A stretch of DNA of 64,000 nt, taken from an uncultured Schaedlerella sp. GTDB lineage: Bacteria > Bacillota > Clostridia > Lachnospirales > Lachnospiraceae. Each line of letters begins with the position of its first letter. Position 1 is the first letter of the stretch. The notes under the pieces were generated by a model. It was given only the letters and a program-made list of their open reading frames with translations, searched no databases and was not told the DNA's origin. The position numbers and the translations under genes were made by a program. The stretch is from positions 85,019-149,018 of the forward strand of contig CAKSAJ010000004.1 of assembly GCA_934435195.1 (NCBI GenBank). The letters run 5' to 3'. Below, piece after piece: positions 35,601 to 43,192 of this stretch.

Positions 35601-36202
35601 TGCTTTTCAAGCTCGGAAAGAATATCATTAACACGAGTCAGATTCATTCTTTCCTCTTCCAGTTTTTTTAATGACAGATTCTTACGACGTTTAAATTTTA
35701 CGATTCCGGCAGCTTCGTCAAACAGTTCTCGACGTTCTTCCGGCTTACCGCTCAATATCTTATCAATCTGTCCCTGTCCGATAATAGAGTATCCTTCTTT
35801 ACCGATACCTGTATCATAGAACATCTCATTAATATCCTTCAAACGGCACGATGCCCCATTGATCAGATATTCACTCTCCCCAGAACGATATAATTTTCTC
35901 GTTACTGTGACCTCTTCATAATCAACCGGGAGTTTATGGTCTTCATTATTAAGCGTAATTGCAACCGAGGCATAACTAAGCGGTTTACGATTCTCTGTTC
36001 CCGAAAAAATTACATCCTGCATCGAACCGCCTCGAAGCTGTTTTGCTCTCTGCTCACCCAAAACCCATCTGACTGCATCTGCAACATTACTTTTTCCACT
36101 TCCGTTCGGTCCTACAATTCCCGTGATTCCTTCGTGAAAATCAAATTTTATCTTGTTCGCAAATGACTTAAACCCTTGTACTTCAATGCTTTTTAAATAC
36201 AT
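32630..36202 (-). CDS. smc: Chromosome segregation protein SMC
   Basis: A 1190-residue condensin ATPase. Walker A GPNGSGKSNVADAVRWVLGEQ is at the N-terminus; two long coiled coils (about 170-500 and 670-1010) flank a hinge (about 515-640, GLLGVVADIVKV...GGSMTGGAFKN); signature LSGGEKALTA and Walker B PFCLLDEIEAALDD close the C-terminal head. Full length. It lies in rnc-smc-ftsY, the standard Firmicute cluster. Confidence 0.97.
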   Translation of the reverse strand: MYLKSIEVQGFKSFANKIKFDFHEGITGIVGPNGSGKSNVADAVRWVLGEQRAKQLRGGSMQDVIFSGTENRKPLSYASVAITLNNEDHKLPVDYEEVTVTRKLYRSGESEYLINGASCRLKDINEMFYDTGIGKEGYSIIGQGQIDKILSGKPEERRELFDEAAGIVKFKRRKNLSLKKLEEERMNLTRVNDILSELEKQIGPLERQSQTAREYLKKKEALKTLDINMFLLETERIKEQLSQIEGQLKIAEEELEQAEGNYEKMKAEYESVEEQVDIIDAALETSKTQLNETNLLKQQLEGQINVLKEQINTVRMNDEHYENRLNTIFKEIESRQEQKEALESERHKIRQELQQESVQNNDAQQKLTDIQTKIARATDEIEQHKQEIMELLNNRASTKAQIQHFTTTKSQITTRRASLNKVILEIASQGAQKNAVLSDYAEQRKKVQAEIAGYNHAMQEQEEQILAYQNEISKVEQELRTEQSNYHREVSRLESLKNMTERYDGYGNSIKRVMNNRDHEPGLLGVVADIVKVDKEYEIAVETALGGSIQNIVTDNEETAKRMIQFLKKNKFGRATFLPLTSMHGGNGIRNEEALREPGVIGLANTLVHVEKKYQVLADQLLGKTIVVDHIDHGIAIARKYRQSLRLVTLEGDLINPGGSMTGGAFKNSSNLLSRRREIEEFEKHVVVIKDKIQEMEESVAGIKQKRAACYEKIDSLKQNVQEASVVENTLKMNMEQVQENQRELFQRQQRYQSELGDIEKELEEIRDNEESIQLELETSENLEKELNEKIDMMQQTLEADKVKESEQQHLSEKVHLNFAGLEQKEAFVQENINRIQEEIKQFEEELEELKLNKGNAVEEIQAKEKEISDLQRTIEESKDLFEEIQKEIEEKTKQREELSSKNKSFLEKREALSKHMSDLDKECFRLNSRKESYEEASDKQINYMWEEYELTYNHALELRDENMTDLAYMKQAIQGLKNEIKNLGNVNVNAIEEYKSVSERYEFLKTQHDDLVEAEASLVKIIEELDIAMRQQFQEQFARIRSEFDSVFKQLFGGGKGTLELMEDEDVLEAGIRIIAQPPGKKLQNMMQLSGGEKALTAISLLFAIQNLKPSPFCLLDEIEAALDDSNVDRYAQYLHKLTKHTQFIVITHRRGTMAAADRLYGITMQEKGISTLVSVDLVEEQLEKERKA

Positions 36203-36217
36203 ATATCACCTGTTCTA

Positions 36218-36904
36218 TTATTTCTTTTTCAGTGCCAGAATTGCCTGATATGCAGCCTGCTGCTCCGCTGCTTTTTTTGTACGTCCTTTTCCGGTTCCAT
36301 AATCCACATCACCGATAAATACTTCTACATAAAATGCCTTATTATGGTCCGGTCCTTCTTCTTTCAATAACTGGTACGTAATTGGCTTGTTAATATCTGC
36401 CTGTACGATTTCCTGCAAAATAGTCTTGCTATCAAAAAAGAGCTTTTTATTCTCTAAATCAGATAAAATAAATTTGTGAATAAACTCTTTTGCATTAGCA
36501 AAACCACCGTCCAGATAAATAGCTCCGATCAACGCTTCCATTGCATCCGAAGTAACAGATTCGCGTGTTCTGCCGCCTGTCGCTTCTTCTCCTTTTCCAA
36601 GCAGGAGATAACTTCCAAGTTCAATATCTCTCGCACAAAATGCCAGCGATGGCTCACATACCATACTTGCTCTCGTTTTTGTCAGTTTTCCTTCCGGTTC
36701 CTTTGGATTTTCCAAAAATAAAAACTCACTGGATACCAGCTCCAAAACTGCATCTCCTAAAAATTCCAGTCTTTCATTACACTGATATTTTGGCAAATGC
36801 TTTTCATTTGTATAAGAGCTATGCATCAAAGCATGTTTTAACAGAGAAAAATCCTGAAATTTATAACCGATTCGTTTCTCTAATTCTTTTAATTTATCTT
36901 CCAT
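36218..36904 (-). CDS. rnc: Ribonuclease III
   Basis: A 228-residue double-strand RNA endonuclease for rRNA and mRNA processing. The RNase III signature NERLEFLGDAVLELV and the second acidic site TSDAMEALIGAIYLDGG are present; the C-terminal dsRNA-binding domain (about 155-226) ends GTGKGRTKKAAEQQAAYQAIL. It starts with AAGGAG and leads into smc with a 15-bp gap. Confidence 0.97.
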   Translation of the reverse strand: MEDKLKELEKRIGYKFQDFSLLKHALMHSSYTNEKHLPKYQCNERLEFLGDAVLELVSSEFLFLENPKEPEGKLTKTRASMVCEPSLAFCARDIELGSYLLLGKGEEATGGRTRESVTSDAMEALIGAIYLDGGFANAKEFIHKFILSDLENKKLFFDSKTILQEIVQADINKPITYQLLKEEGPDHNKAFYVEVFIGDVDYGTGKGRTKKAAEQQAAYQAILALKKK

Positions 36905-36948
36905 TGATTTCTCCTTATTGTAACCTCAAGTTCGTTATTTAAAAGCAG

Positions 36949-36972
36949 AAAAGCCCCTTACGGGCTTTTCTA
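36949..36972. terminator. Hairpin between acpP and rnc
   Basis: AGAAAAGCCC pairs with GGGCTTTTCT around a short loop. It lies 20 bases past the acpP stop, and on the minus strand is followed by GCTTTTAA, so it is a moderate terminator or attenuator ahead of rnc-smc-ftsY. Confidence 0.7.
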
Positions 36973-36990
36973 TATCTTTGTATTGATTAC

Positions 36991-37224
36991 TTATGCATTC
37001 TTTTTGCTTTTAATCTGATCTACTGCATCCTGCACTGTTGAAATCTGCTCTACTGCATCATCCGGAATCTCAATATCAAATTCCTCTTCTAATTTCAACA
37101 CGATCTGAATCACATCCAAAGAATCTGCTGCTAAATCCTCAACAAATCTGCTTTCCGGTTTTACATCTTCTACCTTTAAATTCATCTCTTCTGCAATGAT
37201 TTTCTGTATTTTTTCAAATTCCAT
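36991..37224 (-). CDS. acpP: Acyl carrier protein
   Basis: A 77-residue carrier for fatty-acid synthesis. The phosphopantetheine site is DLAADSLDVIQIV, with Ser in DSLD (about residue 36). Acidic composition and length are typical. It follows plsX by 26 bp and has a strong AAGGAG site. The cluster plsX-acpP-rnc-smc-ftsY is conserved; fab genes do not intervene. Confidence 0.96.
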   Translation of the reverse strand: MEFEKIQKIIAEEMNLKVEDVKPESRFVEDLAADSLDVIQIVLKLEEEFDIEIPDDAVEQISTVQDAVDQIKSKKNA

Positions 37225-37250
37225 CGTCTTAATCCTCTCCTTGACTTCTT

Positions 37251-38288
37251 TTAATCTTCTTTTTTTGTTTCTTCCTGTTCTTTTTCCAACTGAATTGCTT
37301 CCTCTATCTTAGCACTGATTGCCTGTTCCTTAAATGTCACACACTGAATGATAGAATTACAAACTTCTGTTGCCTTTGAACTTCCATGTGTTTTTACAAC
37401 CAGACCTTTCAGGCCTAACATCGGTGCTCCGCCATATGCAGTTGCATCAAATGACTTGAGTGTTGTCTTTAATGCCGGTTTCACAAGCAGCCCGCCAATC
37501 TTGCTTTTTAAAGTTGACATCATACCTTTCTTCACTTCACTTAATAAAGTGCCTGCAACACCTTCATAAAGCTTTAAGATAACATTTCCAACAAAAGCTT
37601 CACATACAATGACATCTGCTGCTCCGGATGGAATATCCCTTGCCTCCACACTGCCGATAAAGTTAATGTCTTTGCATGCTTTTAAAAGCGGAAATGTCTC
37701 TTTTACCAAAGCATTCCCTTTTTCTTCTTCTGCACCGATATTCACGATACCTACTGTTGGATTCTTCTTTCCGATAACATGTTCCATATAAATAGAACCC
37801 ATCTTAGCAAATTGAACAAGATGCGAAGGTCTTGCATCTACATTGGCTCCGCAATCAATCAATAATGATACTCCCTTTGCAGTCGGGATCAATGGTGCCA
37901 AAGGTGTACGCTCTACTCCTTTTATCTTGCCTACCAATATCTGCCCACCGACAAGAACTGCTCCAGAATTACCTGCTGATACCACTGCATCAGCCTTTTT
38001 ATCATGTACCAGTTTCATCGCAACCGACATGGATGAGTCTTTCTTCCTTCTAATTGCAAGAACCGGCGACTCTGCCATCTCGATTTCTTCCGTAGCATTG
38101 ACAATCTCCAACTGCTCTTTTGGATATTCATATGCTTTCAAAGTCTCTTTCAATATCTCTTCTTTTCCAACCAGCAGAACTTTTATGTCTTTTCGCTGTT
38201 TTATTGCATTTACTGCTCCCTTTACAATCTCCTGCGGTGCATTATCTCCACCCATTGCATCAAGAGCAACTACTGTAGTCTCGGACAT
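37251..38288 (-). CDS. plsX: Phosphate acyltransferase PlsX
   Basis: A 345-residue enzyme making acyl-phosphate from acyl-ACP, the donor for PlsY. Family marks: VALDAMGGDNAPQEIVKGA at the start, SAGNSGA, GVERTPLAPLIPT, DCGANVDARP and CEAFVGNVILK. The N-terminal AAGGAGG site supports the start. It lies downstream of rpmF, with a terminator between them, so it may have its own promoter. Confidence 0.97.
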   Translation of the reverse strand: MSETTVVALDAMGGDNAPQEIVKGAVNAIKQRKDIKVLLVGKEEILKETLKAYEYPKEQLEIVNATEEIEMAESPVLAIRRKKDSSMSVAMKLVHDKKADAVVSAGNSGAVLVGGQILVGKIKGVERTPLAPLIPTAKGVSLLIDCGANVDARPSHLVQFAKMGSIYMEHVIGKKNPTVGIVNIGAEEEKGNALVKETFPLLKACKDINFIGSVEARDIPSGAADVIVCEAFVGNVILKLYEGVAGTLLSEVKKGMMSTLKSKIGGLLVKPALKTTLKSFDATAYGGAPMLGLKGLVVKTHGSSKATEVCNSIIQCVTFKEQAISAKIEEAIQLEKEQEETKKED

Positions 38289-38343
38289 ATTTTTTCCTCC
38301 TTACATAACTGTCTATAATTCTATCAAAAAAACGAAAAAAAAA

Positions 38344-38372
38344 CAAGGACTTGATGTTACTCAAATCCTTGC
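38344..38372 (-). terminator. rpmF terminator
   Basis: On the minus strand CAAGGA...TCCTTG forms a stem followed by an unbroken run of eight T residues. It lies 17 bases past the rpmF stop and ahead of plsX. Confidence 0.85.
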
Positions 38373-38388
38373 CATTACCCATTTCTAA

Positions 38389-38568
38389 TTAGTCAACAGA
38401 AATGATTTCTTTTTTGTTGTAGCTACCACAAGCCTTACATACTCTGTGAGGCATCATAAGTTCTCCACACTTGCTGCATTTAACAAGGTTTGGAGCGCTC
38501 ATTTTCCAGTTAGCTCTTCTCTTATCTCTTCTTGCTTTAGAAGATTTATTCTTTGGACAGATAGACAT
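38389..38568 (-). CDS. rpmF: Large ribosomal subunit protein bL32
   Basis: A 59-residue protein, easily overlooked for its length. It starts MSICPKNKSSKARRDKRRANW and carries a zinc ribbon, CSKC...CKAC (residues 31, 34, 44, 47), with the conserved MMPHRVC segment between. It follows the yceD-type gene by 3 bp, the standard yceD-rpmF pair. AGGAGGTGTAACC lies ahead of the start and overlaps the end of the upstream gene. Confidence 0.96.
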   Translation of the reverse strand: MSICPKNKSSKARRDKRRANWKMSAPNLVKCSKCGELMMPHRVCKACGSYNKKEIISVD

Positions 38569-38571
38569 AGG

Positions 38572-39099
38572 TTACACCTCCTTAAAATTCTTAAACAGAT
38601 CACGGACAACTGACATTCTTGGATCAAGACTCGTGTCTTCACAGTCACAAGTACCCTTATTTAGGTTCTGACCACAAACGTTACAAATGCCCTTACAGTC
38701 TTCCCTGCAAAGAACTTTCGTCGGCCATCCTATTAGTATCTCGTTATAGAGCATTTTGTCCACGTCAAGATAATATCCGTCAATATAGTTTGATTCATCG
38801 AATCCTTCTTCCAGTTCCGCATCAGATTGCGCAAGATCGACATGTTTCTCCACATCCAGCACAATCTCCTGCTCCACATCTTCCAGACAACGGTCACACG
38901 GAATCAAAACACAAATCTTTGACTTCGCCTGAATCCGATACTCTCGCTTCTTCATATGTGAAACTGTAATCATCACCGGATCTTTTTGAATGATAGAATA
39001 AGTTCCTGTTCTTGTCTGAAACTCTTCCATATCCAGTTGTACGGTCTCATTAATCGTTTGATGACGGTCTGATAACACGTCTGATAGGTTTAACAGCAT
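38572..39099 (-). CDS. YceD/DUF177 family protein (23S rRNA accumulation)
   Basis: A 175-residue DUF177 protein. Family marks are PCDRCLEDVEQEI (Cys pair) and the C-terminal LCREDCKGICNVCGQNLNKGTCDC, a likely metal site. Homologues are linked to 23S rRNA or large-subunit assembly, and the gene is nearly always upstream of rpmF, as here. ATG at 39099 is chosen over the ATG at 39117: AGGAG precedes it by 7 bases and a consensus promoter starts transcription about 20 bases upstream, leaving no room for a site ahead of 39117. Confidence 0.9.
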   Translation of the reverse strand: MLLNLSDVLSDRHQTINETVQLDMEEFQTRTGTYSIIQKDPVMITVSHMKKREYRIQAKSKICVLIPCDRCLEDVEQEIVLDVEKHVDLAQSDAELEEGFDESNYIDGYYLDVDKMLYNEILIGWPTKVLCREDCKGICNVCGQNLNKGTCDCEDTSLDPRMSVVRDLFKNFKEV

Positions 39100-39126
39100 A
39101 GTTCTACTCCTATTCACACAAAGACT

Positions 39127-39154
39127 ATTATATCATGTAAAAAGTATTTGTCAA
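39127..39154 (-). promoter_or_regulatory. Consensus promoter for yceD-rpmF
   Basis: TTGACA (39149-39154), a 16-bp spacer and TATAAT (39127-39132) on the minus strand: both hexamers are perfect. Confidence 0.85.
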
Positions 39155-39284
39155 TCATTTTTTTATTTTTTTGAAGTTTTTGATTTTTTCAAAAAGAGAA
39201 ACTCGGGACTACTGTTCAGTCCCACATCAATCACATCAAAACTAAAAAGATCCACCAAACCTTTTGTCGTATGCACGGCAACAA

Positions 39285-39332
39285 CAGGGACGGGGAAAAG
39301 TGGCTTTAAAAAGTCACTTTTCTCCGTCCCTG
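39285..39332. repeat. Long GC-rich palindrome downstream of ackA
   Basis: CAGGGACGGGGAAAAGTGG pairs with TCACTTTTCTCCGTCCCTG with two mismatches around a short A/T loop. It begins 14 bases past the ackA stop. GGGACGG-containing palindromes recur in intergenic regions of many Clostridia; here it may act as a transcript-end structure, although no T-run follows. Confidence 0.65.
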
Positions 39333-39345
39333 ATTGGATTTGAAA

Positions 39346-40539
39346 TTATTTCAACAATGCAACTGTCTCTCTTGCGATTGCAAGCTCTTCGTTTGTAGGA
39401 ATTACCAATACATTAACTTTTGAACCTGGTTTAGAAATCATGATTTCCTGACCTCTTGTATTGTTAGCTTCCTCATCAATCTCAATACCAAGATATCCAA
39501 GATATCCAAGAACCAATTCACGAACGCCGTGGTCGTTCTCTCCGATACCTGCTGTAAATACGATATTATCTACACCGTTCATTGCTGCTACGTATGCTCC
39601 AACGTATTTTGCAACACGATAAGCAAATACTTCCAGAGCAACTTTAGCTTTTTCATTTCCTGCATCTGCAGCATCCCACAGATCACGGAAGTCACTTGAA
39701 AGGTTTCCTGATAATCCGTAAACACCTGATTTTTTATTTACAACATCCATCAATCCATCAATGTCAAGATTTTCTTTCTTAGCGATAAACTCTAAGATAG
39801 CTGGATCGATATCTCCTGAACGTGTTCCCATTACAAGACCTTCCAAAGGAGTGAGACCCATAGATGTATCGATTGATTTACCATTCAAAACAGCTGATAC
39901 ACTTGATCCGTTTCCAAGGTGGCACACGATTGTCTTTGTCTGATCATATGGAACTCCAAGAATCTCAGCTGCTCTCTTAGATACGAAGCTGTGGCTTGTT
40001 CCGTGGAAACCATAACGTCTTACTTTGTATTTCTCATAGTACTCATATGGAAGTCCATACATATATGCTTTCTGTGGCATTGTCTGATGGAAAGCTGTAT
40101 CAAATACTCCTACCATCGGTGTTCCTGGCATCAGTTTCTCGCATGCTGCGATACCGATCAGGTTTGCAGGGTTGTGAAGTGGTGCAAGTTCGTTACACTC
40201 TTCTACTGCTTTTTTCATCTCTTCTGTAATAATTGCAGATGACGCAAATTTTTCTCCACCATGTACAACACGATGTCCTACTGCTCCGATTTCATCCAGG
40301 CTCTTAACAACTCCTGTTTTCTCGTTTGTCAATGCATTGATCACATACTGGATTGCTTCTTCATGTGTAGGCATTGCAAGATCTGTTTTTTCTTTTTCTC
40401 CGCCGGCTGGCTGATATGTCAGTCTTCCGTCGATTCCGATTCTTTCGCAAAGTCCTTTTGCAAGAACTGCCTCTGTGTCAGAGTTGATTAACTGGAATTT
40501 CAAAGATGAACTTCCACAGTTGATTACTAATACGTTCAT
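39346..40539 (-). CDS. ackA: Acetate kinase
   Basis: A 397-residue enzyme converting acetyl phosphate and ADP to acetate and ATP. It begins MNVLVINCGSSSLKFQL (the first ASKHA phosphate motif) and has RRYGFHGTSHSFV, HLGNGSSVSA, SMGLTPLEGLVMGTRSGDIDP and FTAGIGEND. ATG at 40539 follows AAGGAGG; the frame opens further upstream into pta without a start site. It lies 10 bp after pta, the substrate-level ATP pair. Confidence 0.97.
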   Translation of the reverse strand: MNVLVINCGSSSLKFQLINSDTEAVLAKGLCERIGIDGRLTYQPAGGEKEKTDLAMPTHEEAIQYVINALTNEKTGVVKSLDEIGAVGHRVVHGGEKFASSAIITEEMKKAVEECNELAPLHNPANLIGIAACEKLMPGTPMVGVFDTAFHQTMPQKAYMYGLPYEYYEKYKVRRYGFHGTSHSFVSKRAAEILGVPYDQTKTIVCHLGNGSSVSAVLNGKSIDTSMGLTPLEGLVMGTRSGDIDPAILEFIAKKENLDIDGLMDVVNKKSGVYGLSGNLSSDFRDLWDAADAGNEKAKVALEVFAYRVAKYVGAYVAAMNGVDNIVFTAGIGENDHGVRELVLGYLGYLGIEIDEEANNTRGQEIMISKPGSKVNVLVIPTNEELAIARETVALLK

Positions 40540-40549
40540 AATATCCTCC

Positions 40550-41542
40550 TTATGCTTGAGCCTGTACAGCTGTAATAGCGATAACGCCTTCAATATCTTC
40601 TGCACTGCATCCACGAGACAAATCGTTAACCGGTGCTGCAATTCCCTGTGTCAGTGGACCATAAGCTTCTGCTTTAGCAAGTCTCTGAACAAGTTTGTAT
40701 CCGATATTTCCTGCATCAAGATCTGGGAAAATCAAAACATTTGCATGTCCTGCAACCGGGCTTCCTGGTGCTTTAGACTCTCCTACTGAAGGTACAATTG
40801 CTGCATCAAGCTGTAATTCTCCATCCAGACGTACATTTGGATTCAATTCTTTTGCAATTCTTGTTGCCTCTACAACTTTGTCTACGTCTGCATGTTTTGC
40901 ACTTCCTTTTGTAGAATGTGAAAGCATAGCAACGACTGGCTCTTCACCTGTTAACAGCTTGAATGATTCTGCTGAAGATAATGCAATATTTGCAAGTTTC
41001 TCTGGATCCGGATTCTGTTCAAGTCCTGAATCTCCAAAGATAAATGTTCCGTTTGCTCCCATATCACAATCCGGAACTACCATTACGAAGAATGCTGAAA
41101 CCAGTTTTGTACCTGGTTTTGTCTTTAAGATCTGCAGGCATGGACGAAGTGTGTCTGCTGTTGAATGGCATGCTCCTGATACCATTCCGTCAGCGTCTCC
41201 CATTTTTACCATCATTACGCCATAATATAAATAGTTATTTAACAGCAATTCTCTTGCCTGTTCTTCTGTCATACCTTTTTTCTGTCTTAATTCGACTAAT
41301 TTTGCTATGTATGCTTCTGTCTTATCATTTGTAGCAGGATCTACAATCTGAGCTCCTGTAAGATCATATCCAGCGCCAACCTTCTCAATCTGTTCTTTAC
41401 TACCAACGAGAATCAGTTTTGCTGTTCCTTCTTTTAAAACTGCCTCTGCTGCTTTGTAAGTTCTTTCGTCTTCTGTCTCTGGAAGAACAATTGTTTTAAT
41501 ATCAGATTTTGCTCTTGCTTTGATTTCATCAATAAATCCCAT
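40550..41542 (-). CDS. pta: Phosphate acetyltransferase
   Basis: A 330-residue enzyme making acetyl phosphate from acetyl-CoA. It is the short form, without the N-terminal regulatory domains of enterobacterial Pta. Typical segments: IVLPETEDERTYKAAEAVLKEG, MVSGACHSTADTLRPCLQI, MLSHSTKGSAKH and LIFPDLDAGNIGYKLVQRLA. It forms an operon with ackA and is central to acetate fermentation. Confidence 0.96.
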   Translation of the reverse strand: MGFIDEIKARAKSDIKTIVLPETEDERTYKAAEAVLKEGTAKLILVGSKEQIEKVGAGYDLTGAQIVDPATNDKTEAYIAKLVELRQKKGMTEEQARELLLNNYLYYGVMMVKMGDADGMVSGACHSTADTLRPCLQILKTKPGTKLVSAFFVMVVPDCDMGANGTFIFGDSGLEQNPDPEKLANIALSSAESFKLLTGEEPVVAMLSHSTKGSAKHADVDKVVEATRIAKELNPNVRLDGELQLDAAIVPSVGESKAPGSPVAGHANVLIFPDLDAGNIGYKLVQRLAKAEAYGPLTQGIAAPVNDLSRGCSAEDIEGVIAITAVQAQA

Positions 41543-41578
41543 GATTTAAAGCCACCTTTCATTTTTCTCACTGCCCCC

Positions 41579-41607
41579 ATTATACCTCAAAGATTTTAGG
41601 GAAACAA
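41579..41607 (-). promoter_or_regulatory. Promoter for pta-ackA
   Basis: TTGTTT (41602-41607), a 17-bp spacer and perfect TATAAT (41579-41584) on the minus strand, about 37 bases ahead of the pta start codon. Confidence 0.6.
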
Positions 41608-41711
41608 GGGGATTCTATGTGCATTTTTTAGTACAATATGCCTTTTTTTCGTTATTTTTTTATCTATCTTGTACTTTTTTAGGAACAATTGTATTTTTCA
41701 ATTTTTAAAAC

Positions 41712-41746
41712 CAACAAAAAAAGAAGCGGTTATTTTTCAAACCACT
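41712..41746 (-). terminator. mgtE terminator
   Basis: On the minus strand AGTGGTT pairs with AACCGCT (one G-U pair), followed by TCTTTTTTTG. It lies 17 bases past the mgtE stop. Confidence 0.75.
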
Positions 41747-41762
41747 CCATTTACTCTTATTT

Positions 41763-43115
41763 TTATAATTTAAAAAATGCTGTAATAATCGCAAAATACA
41801 TCAAAATTGTACAGGTATCCATAATCGTTGAAATCAATGGTGCTGCCATCAATGCCGGATCAAGTCCTATCTTCTTTGCAAATAAAGGCAATGTACATCC
41901 TATACACTTTGCCATACAAACAATCGCGATCATCGTAATTCCAATCGCAATTGCAAGCATTATATCCTGATCATACATAATATAAACTCGGATTCCATTT
42001 ACAACTGCCAGCATCAATCCTACCAATATAGCAATTCGGATTTCCTTAAATACAACTTTGAAAAACTCTTTAAATTCAATTTCTCCGACAGCAATCCCAC
42101 GAATCACCATTGTTGAACTCTGAGAGCCACAGTTACCGCTTGTTCCCATCAGCATTGGAATAAATGTGATCAAAATTGGCATAACCGCCATCGCCGACTC
42201 GTAATGAGCCAGTATTTCTCCACTGACCGTTGCAGACAACATCAACAGCATCAGCCAAAGTGCCCTATTCTTTGCATGTTGAAAAACAGATGTGCCAAAA
42301 TAAGAATCTTCATTCGGTGTGACACCGGCCATAATACTGATATCTTCTGTTGCTTCATCCTGCAATACCGTCATCGCATCATCTACTGTTACAATTCCAA
42401 CCAGACAATTCTCATGATCGATGATCGGAATGGCTACCAGACCATATTTTTCAATCATGGCTGCCACCTTTTCCTGATCATCGAGTGTCCTTGCACACAA
42501 TACATTCTCATCCATAATTTCTTCAATCAGTCTGGATTCTCCTACTGTCAGAAGATCTTTTACATCAACCGAACCGATCAGCTTTTTCTTCTCCGTCACA
42601 TAGCAGGTATAAATCGTTTCTTTATTAATACCAACCTGACGAATTTTTAAAATAGCCTCTTCTACGGTCATTTCTTTTCGCAGACTGATATAATCAATAT
42701 TCATAATGCTTCCCGCACTGTCTTCGGGATACTGTAAAAGTGCATTGATCTTCTTTCGTGTCTCTTCATCGGTTGCCTTCAAAAGACGATCAACTACATT
42801 CGCCGGCATCTCTTCTACGACATCAACCGTATCATCCACATACATCTCTTCCATGACTTCTTCCAGCTCTGAATCGGTCAATGCGTTAATCAGATCTTCA
42901 CGCATGTCACTGTTCATGTCTGTAAATACTTCTGCCGCCTCTTCCTTTGCAAGCAAACGGAACATCAGAACCCGCTGACGTTCTCCCACTTCTTCCATTA
43001 CTTCAACGATATCGACAGGATGCATGTTTTCCAACTTTTCTTTTAACTTCTTAAATTCTCTTGCATCTAATAATTCTAATAATATCTCACTATTTAATTC
43101 TTCCATTGCATCCAA
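41763..43115 (-). CDS. mgtE: Magnesium transporter MgtE
   Basis: A 450-residue channel. The N-terminal MgtE domain (about 10-125) is followed by a CBS pair (about 135-255, with segments such as DEQEKVAAMIEKYGLVAIPIID) that senses Mg2+, then five membrane helices (about 285-450) with MLMGTSGNCGSQSST and ACKIG-type pore residues at MAKCIGCTLPLFAKKIGLDPAL. It imports Mg2+ and perhaps other divalent ions. No M-box riboswitch fits in the 73-bp divergent region ahead of it. Confidence 0.95.
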   Translation of the reverse strand: MDAMEELNSEILLELLDAREFKKLKEKLENMHPVDIVEVMEEVGERQRVLMFRLLAKEEAAEVFTDMNSDMREDLINALTDSELEEVMEEMYVDDTVDVVEEMPANVVDRLLKATDEETRKKINALLQYPEDSAGSIMNIDYISLRKEMTVEEAILKIRQVGINKETIYTCYVTEKKKLIGSVDVKDLLTVGESRLIEEIMDENVLCARTLDDQEKVAAMIEKYGLVAIPIIDHENCLVGIVTVDDAMTVLQDEATEDISIMAGVTPNEDSYFGTSVFQHAKNRALWLMLLMLSATVSGEILAHYESAMAVMPILITFIPMLMGTSGNCGSQSSTMVIRGIAVGEIEFKEFFKVVFKEIRIAILVGLMLAVVNGIRVYIMYDQDIMLAIAIGITMIAIVCMAKCIGCTLPLFAKKIGLDPALMAAPLISTIMDTCTILMYFAIITAFFKL

Positions 43116-43177
43116 CCTCTTTCATCAGACATCTTTATATAGTATAATAGTTTGTAATAACATATACAAGGAGTAAA

Positions 43178-43192
43178 ATGTTAAAAACATGA
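43178..43192 (+). CDS. Four-codon leader ORF overlapping the tmcAL start (ATGA)
   Basis: AAGGAG (43168-43173) is 4 bases from an ATG at 43178 that opens a 4-codon frame, M-L-K-T-stop. Its TGA overlaps the tmcAL ATG in an ATGA junction. The same AAGGAG is 15 bases from the tmcAL start, too far for normal initiation, so tmcAL translation may depend on termination and restart from the mini-ORF. Confidence 0.4.
   Translation: MLKT

Noticed and set aside
43116..43188. Mg2+ riboswitch ahead of mgtE
   Set aside because: The whole divergent gap is 73 bp, too short for an M-box with its expression platform, and no matching structure is visible.
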